Assembly (NCBI GenBank): GCA_009773635.1
Contig: WSYC01000006.1
Span: 148,715-212,714 of the forward strand
Reading direction: 5' to 3'
Length of the DNA stretch: 64,000 nucleotides
Origin: Beijerinckiaceae bacterium
GTDB lineage: Bacteria > Pseudomonadota > Alphaproteobacteria > Rhizobiales > Beijerinckiaceae
The notes below the pieces were generated by a model, which made no database searches, had not been told where the DNA came from, and saw only the letters and a list, made by a program, of their open reading frames with translations. Both the position numbers and the translations under genes were made by a program. How positions within the stretch are numbered: the stretch's first letter is position 1; each line of letters opens with the position of its first letter. Positions 36,924 to 46,274 of this stretch are shown here, one piece after another.

Positions 36924-37751
36924 ATGGGGTCGAGAATGCCGGGTTCGGTTCCAAAACGCGCTGCCGAAACCGGTGCCGGCGACGATAGCCGGGCGGACAG
37001 CTTGGCCCGGGCTGACGGCTTGGGGGACGTCGCGGGTTCGCAAGGCGCTCCGAATTGCGGTGTCCGGCATCTGGCGTTCATCATGGATGGCAACGGGCGC
37101 TGGGCAACGCGGCGCGGCCTGCCGCGGGTTGCGGGGCATCGGGCCGGCCTCGAGTCGGTTCGTCGCCTTGTCCGTGCTTCAATTGCACGCGGTATCGATT
37201 TCCTGACGATCTTCTCGTTTTCGACCGAGAACTGGACCCGTCCGGCGGAAGAAGTCGGCGAGTTGATGTCGTTGCTGAAGTTTTTCATCCGTTCGGACCT
37301 CGCGACGCTCGACCGTCAGAATGTCCGGGTGCGGATCATCGGGGAGCGCGAAGGTCTCAAACCGGAGCTTCTGGCCCTGCTCGAAGAGGCTGAAGCCACG
37401 ACGCGGGACAACACCGGGCTGACGTTGCTCGTAGCGTTTAATTACGGCTCCCGTGCCGAGATGGCCCGTGCGATGCGCGGGCTTGCTGCGGATGTCGCAA
37501 CCGGCAAGCTTGCACCGGATGACATCACCGAAGAGCGGATCGGTGCTGCGCTTGATACCGCCGGCATCCCTGACCCGGACCTCCTGATCCGGTCTTCCGG
37601 CGAACATCGCATCTCGAATTTCCTGCTCTGGCAAAGCGCCTACACCGAATTCGTGTTCACGCCCGTGCTGTGGCCGGATTTCGACGAGGCGGCGCTGGAT
37701 GCGGCGCTGGCGGAATATGGCCAGCGGCATCGCCGCTTCGGAGGAATTTGA
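36924..37751 (+). CDS. uppS: Undecaprenyl diphosphate synthase, with extended N-terminus
   Basis: UppS makes the C55 lipid carrier for cell wall synthesis by cis-prenyl transfer. The catalytic motif LAFIMDGNGRWATRRG contains Asp55; GHRAGLESVRRLV, FSFSTENWTRP and the last motif DLLIRSSGEHRISNFLLWQ are all there. The product from ATG 36924 has 275 residues, with about 30 residues more before the catalytic Asp than in E. coli. They are polar and low-complexity (ETGAGDDSRADSLARADGLG). A start at 36936 is also possible. It overlaps cdsA by one base (TGATG). Confidence 0.95.
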   Translation: MGSRMPGSVPKRAAETGAGDDSRADSLARADGLGDVAGSQGAPNCGVRHLAFIMDGNGRWATRRGLPRVAGHRAGLESVRRLVRASIARGIDFLTIFSFSTENWTRPAEEVGELMSLLKFFIRSDLATLDRQNVRVRIIGEREGLKPELLALLEEAEATTRDNTGLTLLVAFNYGSRAEMARAMRGLAADVATGKLAPDDITEERIGAALDTAGIPDPDLLIRSSGEHRISNFLLWQSAYTEFVFTPVLWPDFDEAALDAALAEYGQRHRRFGGI

Positions 37752-38428
37752 TGAGCGAACTTCGACTGCGCGTGCTTTCGGCCATCGTGCTCGCGCTGCT
37801 GGCGATCGGCAGCACCTGGGTCGGCGGTTGGGTTTTCATCACGGTCTGGGCAGTTCTGGCACTGATCGTCTTGCAGGAATGGATGACGATAACCCGAATC
37901 AAACCCGGCTTTGCTTTCTGGGGGATGGCGGGAATCGTCTACGCGGTGTCGCTGTTCTTCTCGGTTGTCGCCTTGCGCAGCGGCCCGGTTTACGGATTAC
38001 CGGCGATTTTCTTTCTGTTCGCAATCGTCTGGGCCACCGATGTCTTCGCGTTCTTCGCCGGGCGTGCGATCGGCGGGCCGAAGCTCGCGCCGCGCATTTC
38101 GCCGAAGAAAACCTGGTCAGGGATGATTGGCGGTGTTCTGGGCGGGGTGCTGGCCGGGGTGGTGTTGCTGATGCTGTTCTCGATCCCCGTCAAGCCGGCG
38201 CATGCAGGGTTGGCCGCGGCGCTCTCGCTCGCCTCGGTCGCGGGCGATCTCTTTGAATCGGCGTTCAAACGCAAGTTCAACGTCAAGGATTCCGGGCATC
38301 TCATTCCCGGTCATGGTGGCTTCATGGACCGACTCGACGGCTTCCTGTTTGCCGCCGTCGCGGCAGCGATCATTGGCATCGGCCGGGCAGGGACCGGCGA
38401 TGCCGCTGCCGGGTTGCTGGCCTGGTAG
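37751..38428 (+). CDS. cdsA: Phosphatidate cytidylyltransferase
   Basis: CdsA makes CDP-diacylglycerol, the precursor of all phospholipids. This multi-pass membrane protein of 225 residues has the family signature SAFKRKFNVKDSGHLIPGHG followed by GGFMDRLDG (S-x3-KR...KD...PGHGG...DR-x-D) near 175-203, and GGPKLAPRISPKKTWSGMIGG upstream of it. It is rather short compared with the 270-285 residues common in enterobacteria, but all motifs are there. In most rhizobial clusters dxr follows; here only 163 bases separate it from rseP. Confidence 0.95.
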   Translation: MSELRLRVLSAIVLALLAIGSTWVGGWVFITVWAVLALIVLQEWMTITRIKPGFAFWGMAGIVYAVSLFFSVVALRSGPVYGLPAIFFLFAIVWATDVFAFFAGRAIGGPKLAPRISPKKTWSGMIGGVLGGVLAGVVLLMLFSIPVKPAHAGLAAALSLASVAGDLFESAFKRKFNVKDSGHLIPGHGGFMDRLDGFLFAAVAAAIIGIGRAGTGDAAAGLLAW

Positions 38429-38519
38429 GCCGGGAAGTCCCGCGCGCCCGGCCTTAACCATTCCGCCAGAATGGCGGCCAGTCTGCCTTGTGTTTGCCGC
38501 AACCGGATGGCACCCATAT

Positions 38520-38534
38520 TTAACAAATCGTTAA
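38520..38534 (+). promoter_or_regulatory. Perfect CtrA-type binding site upstream of rseP
   Basis: TTAA-CAAATCG-TTAA is a full TTAA-N7-TTAA site, the recognition pattern of the cell-cycle regulator CtrA in alphaproteobacteria. It lies 57 bases before the rseP GTG start, in the non-coding gap where dxr is normally found, which fits a promoter position. One such match in a GC-rich window is unlikely by chance, but function is inferred. Confidence 0.6.
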
Positions 38535-38591
38535 AGCCGGGCGGACGGTGTCCGTGGCGTTGACGAGAAACTCGATTGTTGAGGTGCGCGC

Positions 38592-39743
38592 GTGCCGACG
38601 TTTTTGACCAGCGGTTTTGATTTTTTCTCGACCTTCATCGGCTATCTTCTGCCGTTCCTGTTTGTTCTGGCGCTGGTGGTGTTCATCCATGAGATGGGCC
38701 ATTTTCTTGTCGGGCGCTGGTGCGGCGTCAAGGTCGAGACCTTTTCGCTGGGGTTCGGGCCGCGGATTGCGAAATTCTACGACCGTCACGGTACGGAATG
38801 GGCGCTTTCGGCGATTCCGCTTGGTGGCTATGTCAAGTTCAAGGGCGATCTCAATGCCGCGAGCGTGCCGGACCATGCGGCCGCAGAGGCGATGGCCGAG
38901 GCCGACCGTGCCGATTCGTTTCCACACAAGTCGATTGCCCAGCGCGCCGCGATCGTTGCAGCGGGGCCGATTGCCAATTTCCTGCTGGCCTTCGTGATCT
39001 TCGCGGTCAGCTTCATGGTTGTGGGTCGCACGATGGTCGAGCCGATCATTGCGGGAATCGCCGAGAATTCTGCGGCTGCCAAAGCCGGTTTCAAGGCTGG
39101 TGACCGCGTGATCGCGGTCGATGGCGACAAGGTCGAGAGCTTTGATGATGTCGCTCGCCGGATTTCGGTCAGCGAGGGCAAGACGCTGACGTTCAGGATC
39201 CAGCGCGACGCGCGTGAGATGGAGATCGTCGGCGAGCCGACCATCGTCTCCAACAAGACGGTTCTCGGGACGGATCGCCGGCCGGTGATGGGCTTTGTCG
39301 GCTCCAGTGACCCACAGCACCTGTTCCGCAAGCAGTTCGGGCTTGGCGAGGCCTCCGCAACGGCTGTCGGCGAGATCATCTTCGTGATCGATCGCACCGG
39401 GCATTATATCGGCGGCCTGTTCACCGGGCGCGAGCGCGCCGACCAGCTCAGCGGTCCGACCCGCATTGCCTACATTTCGGGGAAAGTCGCCGAATCGGGC
39501 CTCGGTCCGCTGCTCATGCTGGCCGGCATCCTGTCGATCTCGATCGGCCTGATCAATCTCCTGCCGGTTCCGATGCTTGATGGCGGTCACCTCGTCTTCT
39601 ATGCGCTCGAAGCGCTGTTCGGCCGCCCGGTGAGCCCGCGCGCGCAGGAAATCAGCTTCCGGGTCGGGTTTGCGCTGGTTATCATGCTGATGGTGTTTTC
39701 CACCTGGAATGACTTTATCCACCTGACCGGCCTCGCGCGCTGA
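38592..39743 (+). CDS. rseP: Site-2 zinc protease RseP/RasP
   Basis: This is an intramembrane metalloprotease that cuts anti-sigma factors and signal peptide remnants. The 383-residue protein (GTG start at 38592) has the zinc motif HEMGH (His33, Glu34, His37) in the first helix, one PDZ domain (about 150-225, AKAGFKAGDRVIAVDGDKVES) rather than the tandem pair of E. coli, and the second active-site motif NLLPVPMLDGGHL near residue 325. The start is set by the position of the first helix; no ATG alternative keeps it intact. It precedes bamA as is usual. Confidence 0.95.
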   Translation: MPTFLTSGFDFFSTFIGYLLPFLFVLALVVFIHEMGHFLVGRWCGVKVETFSLGFGPRIAKFYDRHGTEWALSAIPLGGYVKFKGDLNAASVPDHAAAEAMAEADRADSFPHKSIAQRAAIVAAGPIANFLLAFVIFAVSFMVVGRTMVEPIIAGIAENSAAAKAGFKAGDRVIAVDGDKVESFDDVARRISVSEGKTLTFRIQRDAREMEIVGEPTIVSNKTVLGTDRRPVMGFVGSSDPQHLFRKQFGLGEASATAVGEIIFVIDRTGHYIGGLFTGRERADQLSGPTRIAYISGKVAESGLGPLLMLAGILSISIGLINLLPVPMLDGGHLVFYALEALFGRPVSPRAQEISFRVGFALVIMLMVFSTWNDFIHLTGLAR

Positions 39744-40096
39744 GGCTGACGGCGGGCATGGCGCGCGGGAAGCGCGCAAATGATGGCTGCCCGGCTCTCG
39801 GGCGGCCTTGCGCCGGTTTTGATGTGGGAAACGACCCGGTGCATTTTCGTCTTGGTGCGCCGCAGGGCGTGCTCAAAGCCGGTTTTCCCGGTGATGCATG
39901 ATGCTCAGGAGCGTTGCGCGCGAACAACGGAAGTTAGGAAATCGTAACCAAGCCGGTCTTCTCGGTTGCAATGAGCGGATGAATGGCTAGAAGCAAACCT
40001 AGGTGGTGTTGTATCTTAGGATACATGCCCGTCCTCCCGTGCTTGGCAGAGAAGCCGGCGCGGGGAGGTCGGACAAAGATTGGGGTAGTTGACGGG
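39744..40096. other. Gap between rseP and bamA
   Basis: This 353-base gap has no supported gene. It contains GC-rich self-complementary runs near 39762-39776 and a small perfect palindrome TGTATC-TTAG-GATACA (40010-40025) about 70 bases before the bamA start, which could be an operator or a short hairpin. A separate bamA promoter is likely here, but none is clear. Confidence 0.45.
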
Positions 40097-42562
40097 ATGT
40101 CTGGTTTTTCGGTTGGCAGCAGCTTGAATGGTCTCTTCCGGCGCGCTCTTGTCGCCCTTGCCGCACTCTTTATGGTGCTTTCGGTCGCATTGCCCGCCTC
40201 GGCGCAGTCGATCTCGGTGCAGGGCAACAAGCGGGTCGAGACCGAGACGATCCGGTCCTTCGTGACCCTCGCACCCGGCGAGAGCTACACCCCGGCCCGA
40301 ATCGACCAGGCCATCAAGGACCTGTTCGCGACCGGCCTGTTCTCGGATGTGCGTGTGTCCCGGGCCGGCTCCGGCATCGTGGTGCGCGTTGTCGAGAATT
40401 CCCTGATCAACCGCGTGACCTTCGTCGGCAACTCCAAGATCAAGACCGAAGTGCTCATCGGCGAAGTCCAGTCGCGTTCGCGCGGCCCGTTCAGCCGCTC
40501 GATGGTGGATCAGGACGTGGCCCGCATCCGCGAGCTCTACACCCGCGCGGGCCGTGCCGGCGTCGCCGTCGACGCGCAGATCGCCAATCAGGCCGATGGC
40601 CGCGTTGACGTGACCTTCAGCATCCGTGAAGGCGACAAGACCGGCGTGGCGGCGATTGTCTTCCAGGGGAACAGCGTGTTCTCGAACTGGAAGCTCAAGA
40701 GCCTGATGTCGACGACCGAATCGAACTTCCTCAGCTTCCTGAAGAGCTCCGACATCTATGATCCCGAGCGCATTGCCGCCGATCTGGAGCTCATCCGCCG
40801 CTTCTATCTCAAGAATGGCTATGCCGATTTCCGCATCGTCTCGTCGTCGGCGGATTTGGATGCTGCGCGCAGCGGCTATGTCATCAATGTCGTTCTCGAT
40901 GAAGGCCAGCGCTATACGGTCGCCGGCAGCGATGTCGAGTCGCGTATTGCCGACGTTGATACCACCCGCCTGAAGGGCGCCGTGCGCACCCGTGCCGGCG
41001 ACACCTACAACGCCGAAGACGTCGAGAAGTCGGTTGACGGCATCAGCCGCGAGGTCGCCCAGCGCGGCTATGCCTTCGCGCAGGTCCGCCCGCGTGGCGA
41101 TCGCGATCCGGTGTCGAAGACGGTCAAGATCGTCTATTCGGTCGAGGAAGGCCCTCGCGTCTACGTTGAACGCATTGTCGTGCGCGGCAATACCCGCACG
41201 CGTGACTATGTTGTGCGCCGCGAATTCGATCTCGGCGAGGGCGATGCCTATAACAAGGCCGCCATCGATCGCGCCGAGCGTCGCTTGCGCAACCTCGGCT
41301 TCTTCAAGACTGTGAAAATCACCAATGAGCCCGGCTCTTCGCCCGATCGCGTGATCGTCATGGTCGATGTCGAGGATCAGGCGACCGGCAGCTTCTCCAT
41401 TGCCGGCGGCTATTCGACCTCGGAAGGTTTTCTGGCGGAAGTCTCGCTTCAGGAAACCAACTTCCAGGGCAAGGGCCAGTTCGCCCGCATCGCGATCAAC
41501 AACGGCCAGAAGACGCGTGGCGGTGAGCTTTCCTTCACCGAGCCGTTCTTCATGGGCCGCCGCATCGCCGCGGGCTTCGATATCTTCACGAAATTCACGG
41601 ATACCACGAGCTATTCGCGCTATCAGTCGCGCATGACGGGCTTCACGCTCCGTGCGGGGGTGCCGATCACCGAGGAATTCTCGGTCGGAACGCGCTACTC
41701 GCTCTATCAGCAGAAGATCCGGATCCCGAATTCGGGGAGCTATCCGTACAACAACTGCCCGCCTGGTGCTCTTGCCGGTGCCGCGTGTATCACGGACGGT
41801 GAAGCATCTGTCGCCATCAAGGAAGCGCAGGGAACCACGGTAACGTCGCTCGCAGGGCTGACGTTCGCCTATAACACGCTCGACAAGAACAGCGATCCGA
41901 CCAGCGGCATCTTTGCCGATCTGAAGCCGGAAATTGCTGGCCTTGGTGGAGATTCCCGCTTCGTCCGTGCCGCCGGCACCTTCCGCTACTACTATCCGAT
42001 CACCGATGACTTTAACGCCATGCTGAAGTTCCAGGGCGGCCATATGTTTGGCTTCGGTGGGGATAAGCTGCGCGTGCTGGACCATTATTATATGGGCCCG
42101 GACCTCGTGCGCGGCTTCCAAACCGCTGGTATTGGTCCGCGGGACCGGAACGGTGATTCAGGAGCCAACGCTGTTGGTGGCACGACCTATTTTGGTGCAA
42201 CGGCGGAAGTGACCTTCCCGATCTTCGGGGTGCCGCGTGAGCTTGGCCTACGGGGGGCGGTCTTCGCCGATGCGGGTACGCTGTTTGGCTATCGCGGCAA
42301 GAAGATCATCGACGTCAACAAGGACGGCCTGATTAACGGCGGTGCCGGCTGCGTTGCCGGGCTCGCGCAGTCCGAATGTCTTGATGTCCGCGATGACAGC
42401 AAGATCCGCTCTTCGATCGGTGCTGGTTTGCTCTGGGCTTCGCCGCTGGGCCCGATCCGCTTTGATTACGCCTATGCTCTCACCCGTGTGAAGAACTCAC
42501 CAGGGGTAAAGGATGGCGACAAGCTGCAGGCCTTCCGCTTCTCGGGCGGTGCGCGCTTCTAA
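40097..42562 (+). CDS. bamA: Outer membrane protein assembly factor BamA
   Basis: BamA inserts beta-barrel proteins into the outer membrane. From ATG 40097 the product has 821 residues with a signal peptide ([25 protein letters not shown]), five POTRA repeats (starting [18 protein letters not shown], about 38-440) and a C-terminal 16-strand barrel (about 445-821) ending in Phe (FRFSGGARF) as expected for a Bam substrate. The L6 loop motif appears as [15 protein letters not shown] (VRGF). An insertion with two cysteines ([17 protein letters not shown]) in an outer loop may form a disulfide. The ATG at 40097 is preferred over earlier starts because it places the signal peptide near the N-terminus. 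Confidence 0.96.
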   Translation: MSGFSVGSSLNGLFRRALVALAALFMVLSVALPASAQSISVQGNKRVETETIRSFVTLAPGESYTPARIDQAIKDLFATGLFSDVRVSRAGSGIVVRVVENSLINRVTFVGNSKIKTEVLIGEVQSRSRGPFSRSMVDQDVARIRELYTRAGRAGVAVDAQIANQADGRVDVTFSIREGDKTGVAAIVFQGNSVFSNWKLKSLMSTTESNFLSFLKSSDIYDPERIAADLELIRRFYLKNGYADFRIVSSSADLDAARSGYVINVVLDEGQRYTVAGSDVESRIADVDTTRLKGAVRTRAGDTYNAEDVEKSVDGISREVAQRGYAFAQVRPRGDRDPVSKTVKIVYSVEEGPRVYVERIVVRGNTRTRDYVVRREFDLGEGDAYNKAAIDRAERRLRNLGFFKTVKITNEPGSSPDRVIVMVDVEDQATGSFSIAGGYSTSEGFLAEVSLQETNFQGKGQFARIAINNGQKTRGGELSFTEPFFMGRRIAAGFDIFTKFTDTTSYSRYQSRMTGFTLRAGVPITEEFSVGTRYSLYQQKIRIPNSGSYPYNNCPPGALAGAACITDGEASVAIKEAQGTTVTSLAGLTFAYNTLDKNSDPTSGIFADLKPEIAGLGGDSRFVRAAGTFRYYYPITDDFNAMLKFQGGHMFGFGGDKLRVLDHYYMGPDLVRGFQTAGIGPRDRNGDSGANAVGGTTYFGATAEVTFPIFGVPRELGLRGAVFADAGTLFGYRGKKIIDVNKDGLINGGAGCVAGLAQSECLDVRDDSKIRSSIGAGLLWASPLGPIRFDYAYALTRVKNSPGVKDGDKLQAFRFSGGARF

Positions 42563-42573
42563 GCGCGCCAGCA

Positions 42574-42595
42574 GCGGGGCGGTTTTCCGCCCCGC
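42574..42595 (+). terminator. Perfect GC-rich hairpin between bamA and lpxD
   Basis: GCGGGGCGG (42574-42582), loop TTTT, and CCGCCCCGC (42587-42595) make a perfect 9-bp stem 12 bases after the bamA stop. There is no T-tail, so it is more likely an mRNA 3'-end stabiliser or a partial attenuator than a full terminator; lpxD starts 11 bases later. Confidence 0.6.
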
Positions 42596-42606
42596 GTCAT
42601 GATCCA

Positions 42607-43674
42607 ATGACGACTCCTCGCTTTTTCCCGCAGCCGCCCGTGCTGCAGCTGTCAGCGCTGGCCGAGGCGACCGGCGCGAAGCTGCTCGACCCGGAACTGG
42701 GCGCGCGCACGGTCAACCGGATTGCGCCCCTCGAAGGCGCCGGCCCGGGGGATCTTGCCTTTCTGGACAACGCAGCCTACGCGAAGTTCGCCGGGACAAC
42801 CGGCGCGACGGCGTGTTTTCTGGCACCGAAATTTGCCGCGACGCTTGCGACGGGCTGTGTTGCGCTGATTTCCCATGAACCGTACCGGGCCTTCGCCAAG
42901 GCTGCGACGCTGCTGTTCCCGACCTCTGCCCGTCCGCAATCGGTTTTCGGGGCAACTGGAATTTCGCCGGGCAGCCATGTTCATCCGGACGCGCGGCTCG
43001 AATCCGGTGTGATTGTCGACCCTGGCGCGATCATTGGTCCGGGCGCGGAGATTGGCCGCGGCACGTTGATTGGCGCGCATGCCGTGATCGGCCCGGGTGT
43101 CCGTATCGGGCGCGATTGCGCTGTCGGTGCCCACGCGACCGTGACGCATGCGCTGGTGGGAAACCGCGTGATCATCCATACGGGGGCGCGTGTCGGGCAG
43201 GACGGTTTCGGCTTTGCGATGGGGCCGATGGGCCACTACAAGGTGCCGCAGATCGGCCGGGTCATCCTGCAGGATGACGTCGACATCGGCGCCAATGCGA
43301 CGATCGACCGTGGTGCCAACCGCGATACCGTGATCGGCGAGGGCACCAAGATCGACAATCTCGTGCAGATTGGCCACAATGTCGTTATCGGGCGGCATTG
43401 CGTGATCGTCGGGCTTGTCGGTATTTCCGGCTCGACCGTGCTGGAGGATTACGTCGTCCTCGGCGGGCAGGTTGGTATCGCCGGTCACCTCCGGATCGGC
43501 ATGGCTGCGCAGATTGGTGCCCAAACCGGGATCATGGCGGATGTCCCTGCCGGGGCCAAGATGATGGGCTCGCCGGCGCGGCCGGCAAAGCAATTCTTCC
43601 GGGAGGTTGCCACTCTGACGCGGATGGCCCAGAAAGGCCAGTCAAGCGGCGGCTCCGAGCCGGACAAGGCCTGA
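42607..43674 (+). CDS. lpxD: UDP-3-O-acylglucosamine N-acyltransferase
   Basis: LpxD adds the N-linked hydroxyacyl chain in lipid A synthesis. The 355-residue protein has the N-terminal uridine-binding domain (about 1-105, [14 protein letters not shown]) and a left-handed beta-helix built from hexapeptide repeats (about 110-330, with [20 protein letters not shown] and similar units). The catalytic His lies in [13 protein letters not shown]. The C-terminal helix carries [19 protein letters not shown]. No Shine-Dalgarno is strong; translation may depend on the hairpin region before it. Confidence 0.96.
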   Translation: MTTPRFFPQPPVLQLSALAEATGAKLLDPELGARTVNRIAPLEGAGPGDLAFLDNAAYAKFAGTTGATACFLAPKFAATLATGCVALISHEPYRAFAKAATLLFPTSARPQSVFGATGISPGSHVHPDARLESGVIVDPGAIIGPGAEIGRGTLIGAHAVIGPGVRIGRDCAVGAHATVTHALVGNRVIIHTGARVGQDGFGFAMGPMGHYKVPQIGRVILQDDVDIGANATIDRGANRDTVIGEGTKIDNLVQIGHNVVIGRHCVIVGLVGISGSTVLEDYVVLGGQVGIAGHLRIGMAAQIGAQTGIMADVPAGAKMMGSPARPAKQFFREVATLTRMAQKGQSSGGSEPDKA

Positions 43675-43753
43675 GACAGGCCCGGGCTGGCCCGGCGTTG
43701 GCGACGAACAGGAAAGCGGGGCACGCCCCGAAGGATCGGCAGAGGTTGATGAG

Positions 43754-44239
43754 ATGACGGACGAGACCGTTAAAAGGGCGGATACCGGCAGCACGGTGAT
43801 CCAGACGCTCGATATCAAGCGCCTGATGGAGTGCCTGCCGCACCGCTATCCGTTTCTGATGGTTGACAAGATCACGCATATGGAAGGCAGCCGCCAGATC
43901 GTCGGCGTCAAGAATGTCACGTTCAACGAGCCGCATTTCCTCGGGCATTTTCCGGGTGAGCCGGTGATGCCGGGCGTTCTGATCGTTGAGGGCATGGCCC
44001 AGACGGCGGGCGCGGCCTGCGTCGCTTCCGGGGATGCTGGCGGCAACGCCAAGATCGTCTATTTCATGACGATCGATAAGTGCAAATTCCGCAAGCCTGT
44101 CGTGCCGGGTGACCGGCTCGAGTATCACATGACGCGCATCAACCGCCGCCGCAACATGTGGTGGTTCAGGGGCGAAGCCAAAGTGGATGGCCAGATCGTT
44201 GCCGAGGCTGAACTCGGCGCGATGGTTGTCACCGAATGA
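43754..44239 (+). CDS. fabZ: 3-hydroxyacyl-[acyl-carrier-protein] dehydratase FabZ
   Basis: FabZ removes water from 3-hydroxyacyl-ACP in fatty acid synthesis and competes with LpxA for substrate, hence the shared locus. The 161-residue hot-dog-fold protein has [11 protein letters not shown] (30-40), the catalytic His65 in [13 protein letters not shown] and Glu79 in LIVEGMAQ. The GAGATG start context is clean. The stop overlaps an upstream ATG of lpxA (ATGA). Confidence 0.97.
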   Translation: MTDETVKRADTGSTVIQTLDIKRLMECLPHRYPFLMVDKITHMEGSRQIVGVKNVTFNEPHFLGHFPGEPVMPGVLIVEGMAQTAGAACVASGDAGGNAKIVYFMTIDKCKFRKPVVPGDRLEYHMTRINRRRNMWWFRGEAKVDGQIVAEAELGAMVVTE

Positions 44240-44247
44240 GGGACGAG

Positions 44248-45069
44248 ATGGCCACTGAAATTCACCCGAGCTCGGTGGTTGATCCCGCCGCCCGTGTTGG
44301 CAAGGGCGTCCGCGTCGGACCGTTCTGCGTTGTCGGCCCGGATGTCGAGTTGGGCGACGGCGTCGAGCTCAAGAGCCACGTCGTCATTGCCGGGCATACG
44401 TCGGTTGGGGCGGGAACGCGGATTTTTCCCTTCGCCTCGCTCGGGCATGAGCCGCAGGATCTCAAGTTCAAGGGCGAGGTCTCCCGCCTCGACATTGGCG
44501 CGCGCTGCACGATCCGCGAGAGCGTGACGATGAACCCGGGCACGGCGGGCGGAGGGTTGCTCACCAAGGTGGGCGATGACTGCACTTTCCTGGCCTATAG
44601 CCATGTTGCGCATGACTGCATCGTGGGCAATAGCGTCGTTTTCTCGAATAATGTGATGCTGGCGGGTCATTGCCGCGTCGGTGATTTCGTCATCATCGGC
44701 GGCGGCGCCGGCGTGCATCAATACGTCCGGCTCGGGGATCACGCCTTCATCGGCGCGATGTCCGGCATCGCGAACGACGTCATTCCCTATGGCATGGCGG
44801 TGGGCGAAAACCGGCAGGCGCAGCTTGCCGGCCTCAACATCATCGGGCTCAAGCGTCGCGGCTTCAATCTGGAGCAGGTGCATGATCTCAGGCGGGCCTA
44901 CCGGCTGCTGTTCGCGCCGGAGGGCACCTTGAAGGAGCGCGTCGAGGACGTGGCGCTGGAATTCGAGGCGCATCCTCTCGTCCATGAAGTGCTTGATTTC
45001 ATTCGCGAAGGTGGCGATCGCTCGATCTGCACGCCGCGCGAGGTTCGCCCCAGCGAGCAGGCAGGCTGA
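44248..45069 (+). CDS. lpxA: UDP-N-acetylglucosamine O-acyltransferase
   Basis: LpxA starts lipid A synthesis by adding a hydroxyacyl chain to UDP-GlcNAc. The start at ATG 44248 follows GAGGGACGAG; an ATG at 44236 overlapping the fabZ stop would add four residues. The product has 273 residues: hexapeptide beta-helix (about 5-190) and a C-terminal helical domain. The active-site pattern AYSHVAHDC has His119 and the catalytic His122, matching H122/H125 of E. coli. lpxB follows after five bases, without the lpxI gene that usually lies between them in rhizobia. Confidence 0.96.
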   Translation: MATEIHPSSVVDPAARVGKGVRVGPFCVVGPDVELGDGVELKSHVVIAGHTSVGAGTRIFPFASLGHEPQDLKFKGEVSRLDIGARCTIRESVTMNPGTAGGGLLTKVGDDCTFLAYSHVAHDCIVGNSVVFSNNVMLAGHCRVGDFVIIGGGAGVHQYVRLGDHAFIGAMSGIANDVIPYGMAVGENRQAQLAGLNIIGLKRRGFNLEQVHDLRRAYRLLFAPEGTLKERVEDVALEFEAHPLVHEVLDFIREGGDRSICTPREVRPSEQAG

Positions 45070-45074
45070 GGTCG

Positions 45075-46274
45075 ATGCGCCCGCTCCGGATCGCCGTTGT
45101 TGCCGGTGAGGCCTCCGGCGATCTCCTTGGCGCGAGCCTGCTGCGGGCATTGTCCGCACGCGGGGTGAGTTATGAAGCCATCGGCGTTGGCGGCGACGTG
45201 CTGCTGGCCGAGGGGCTGAAGAGCTTTTTCGAGGCTTCCGATATCGCGGTGATGGGGCTTGGCCCGGTCATCCGCAAGCTGCCGCTGCTGATCCGCCGCA
45301 TCCGCGAGACCGCGCAGGCGATTGTCGCCGCCAAGCCTGATATTCTCGTGACGATCGACGCCCCGGATTTCTGCAAGCGCGTCGCCAAGCGCGTGCGGGC
45401 TGCGGCCCCGGACATCCCGATCGTCCACTGGGTCTGCCCCAGCGTCTGGGCGTGGCGGCCCGGTCGCGCGCCGGCAATGCGACCCTATATCGATCACGTG
45501 CTTTGTCTTTTGCCATTCGAGCCGAAGGCGCTTGCCGAGCTCAAGGGGCCGCCCGGCACCTATGTTGGCCATCCGCTCGTCGAGCAGATGGTGGCGATGC
45601 GCCCGCAAACCACCGAAGAGGCCGCAACCCGTGCAAGCCTGACCCGGCAGACCGTGCTTCTGCTGCCGGGCTCGCGCCTCTCTGAATTACGCCGCCTGCT
45701 GCCGCTGATTCTCGACGCGAAAGACATTGCGCGGCCCGACGGCGATACGATCCGCTGGGTCATCCCGACCCTGCCGCGACTGGTCGACACCATTCGGGCA
45801 GGCCTTGGTGACGAAGCCGATGCGATCGAGATCATCGCCGATCCCGCGGAGAAGCAGGCAGCCATGCGTGTTGCCCGCGCGGCACTCGCAGCTTCCGGCA
45901 CCGTCACGCTGGAGCTGGCGCTCGCCGGCATTCCGATGGTGACGACCTACAAGGTTGCGAATTGGGAAGCCGCGATCGCGCGACGGCTGATCCGCGTCTC
46001 CTCGGCGATCCTGCCGAACCTCATTCTGGGTGAGAACATCGTGCCGGAGTTCATCCAGCAGGATGCGACGGCGGAAAACCTCGGCGCGGCCCTGCGCAAG
46101 CTGCTGATCGACAGCCCGGAGGTTGAACGCCAGCGCGCGGCCTTCGAGCGACTGGCCGTGATCATGCGGACGGATGGTGCCAGCCCGAGCGAAAAAGCCG
46201 CCGCACTGGTGCTTGACCTCGCGCAAAAAGGTCGCGACAGATTGGCGCATGACAAGCCCGCTGCCCGACCTTGA
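45075..46274 (+). CDS. lpxB: Lipid-A-disaccharide synthase
   Basis: LpxB joins lipid X and UDP-diacyl-glucosamine into the disaccharide of lipid A. The 399-residue GT-B-type enzyme begins RIAVVAGEASGDLLGASLLRAL (about 5-26), with the family pattern DIAVMGLGPVIRKLP, HWVCPSVWAWRPGR and LLPGSRLSELRRLLP, then ASGTVTLELALAGIPMVTTYK near the C-terminus (about 276-296). It overlaps the next gene by 26 bases. Confidence 0.96.
   Translation: MRPLRIAVVAGEASGDLLGASLLRALSARGVSYEAIGVGGDVLLAEGLKSFFEASDIAVMGLGPVIRKLPLLIRRIRETAQAIVAAKPDILVTIDAPDFCKRVAKRVRAAAPDIPIVHWVCPSVWAWRPGRAPAMRPYIDHVLCLLPFEPKALAELKGPPGTYVGHPLVEQMVAMRPQTTEEAATRASLTRQTVLLLPGSRLSELRRLLPLILDAKDIARPDGDTIRWVIPTLPRLVDTIRAGLGDEADAIEIIADPAEKQAAMRVARAALAASGTVTLELALAGIPMVTTYKVANWEAAIARRLIRVSSAILPNLILGENIVPEFIQQDATAENLGAALRKLLIDSPEVERQRAAFERLAVIMRTDGASPSEKAAALVLDLAQKGRDRLAHDKPAARP

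Noticed and set aside
40016..42121. A 701-codon minus-strand frame opposite bamA
   Set aside because: It is a shadow of bamA, whose signal peptide, POTRA repeats and barrel are unmistakable; the antisense product has low-complexity composition.
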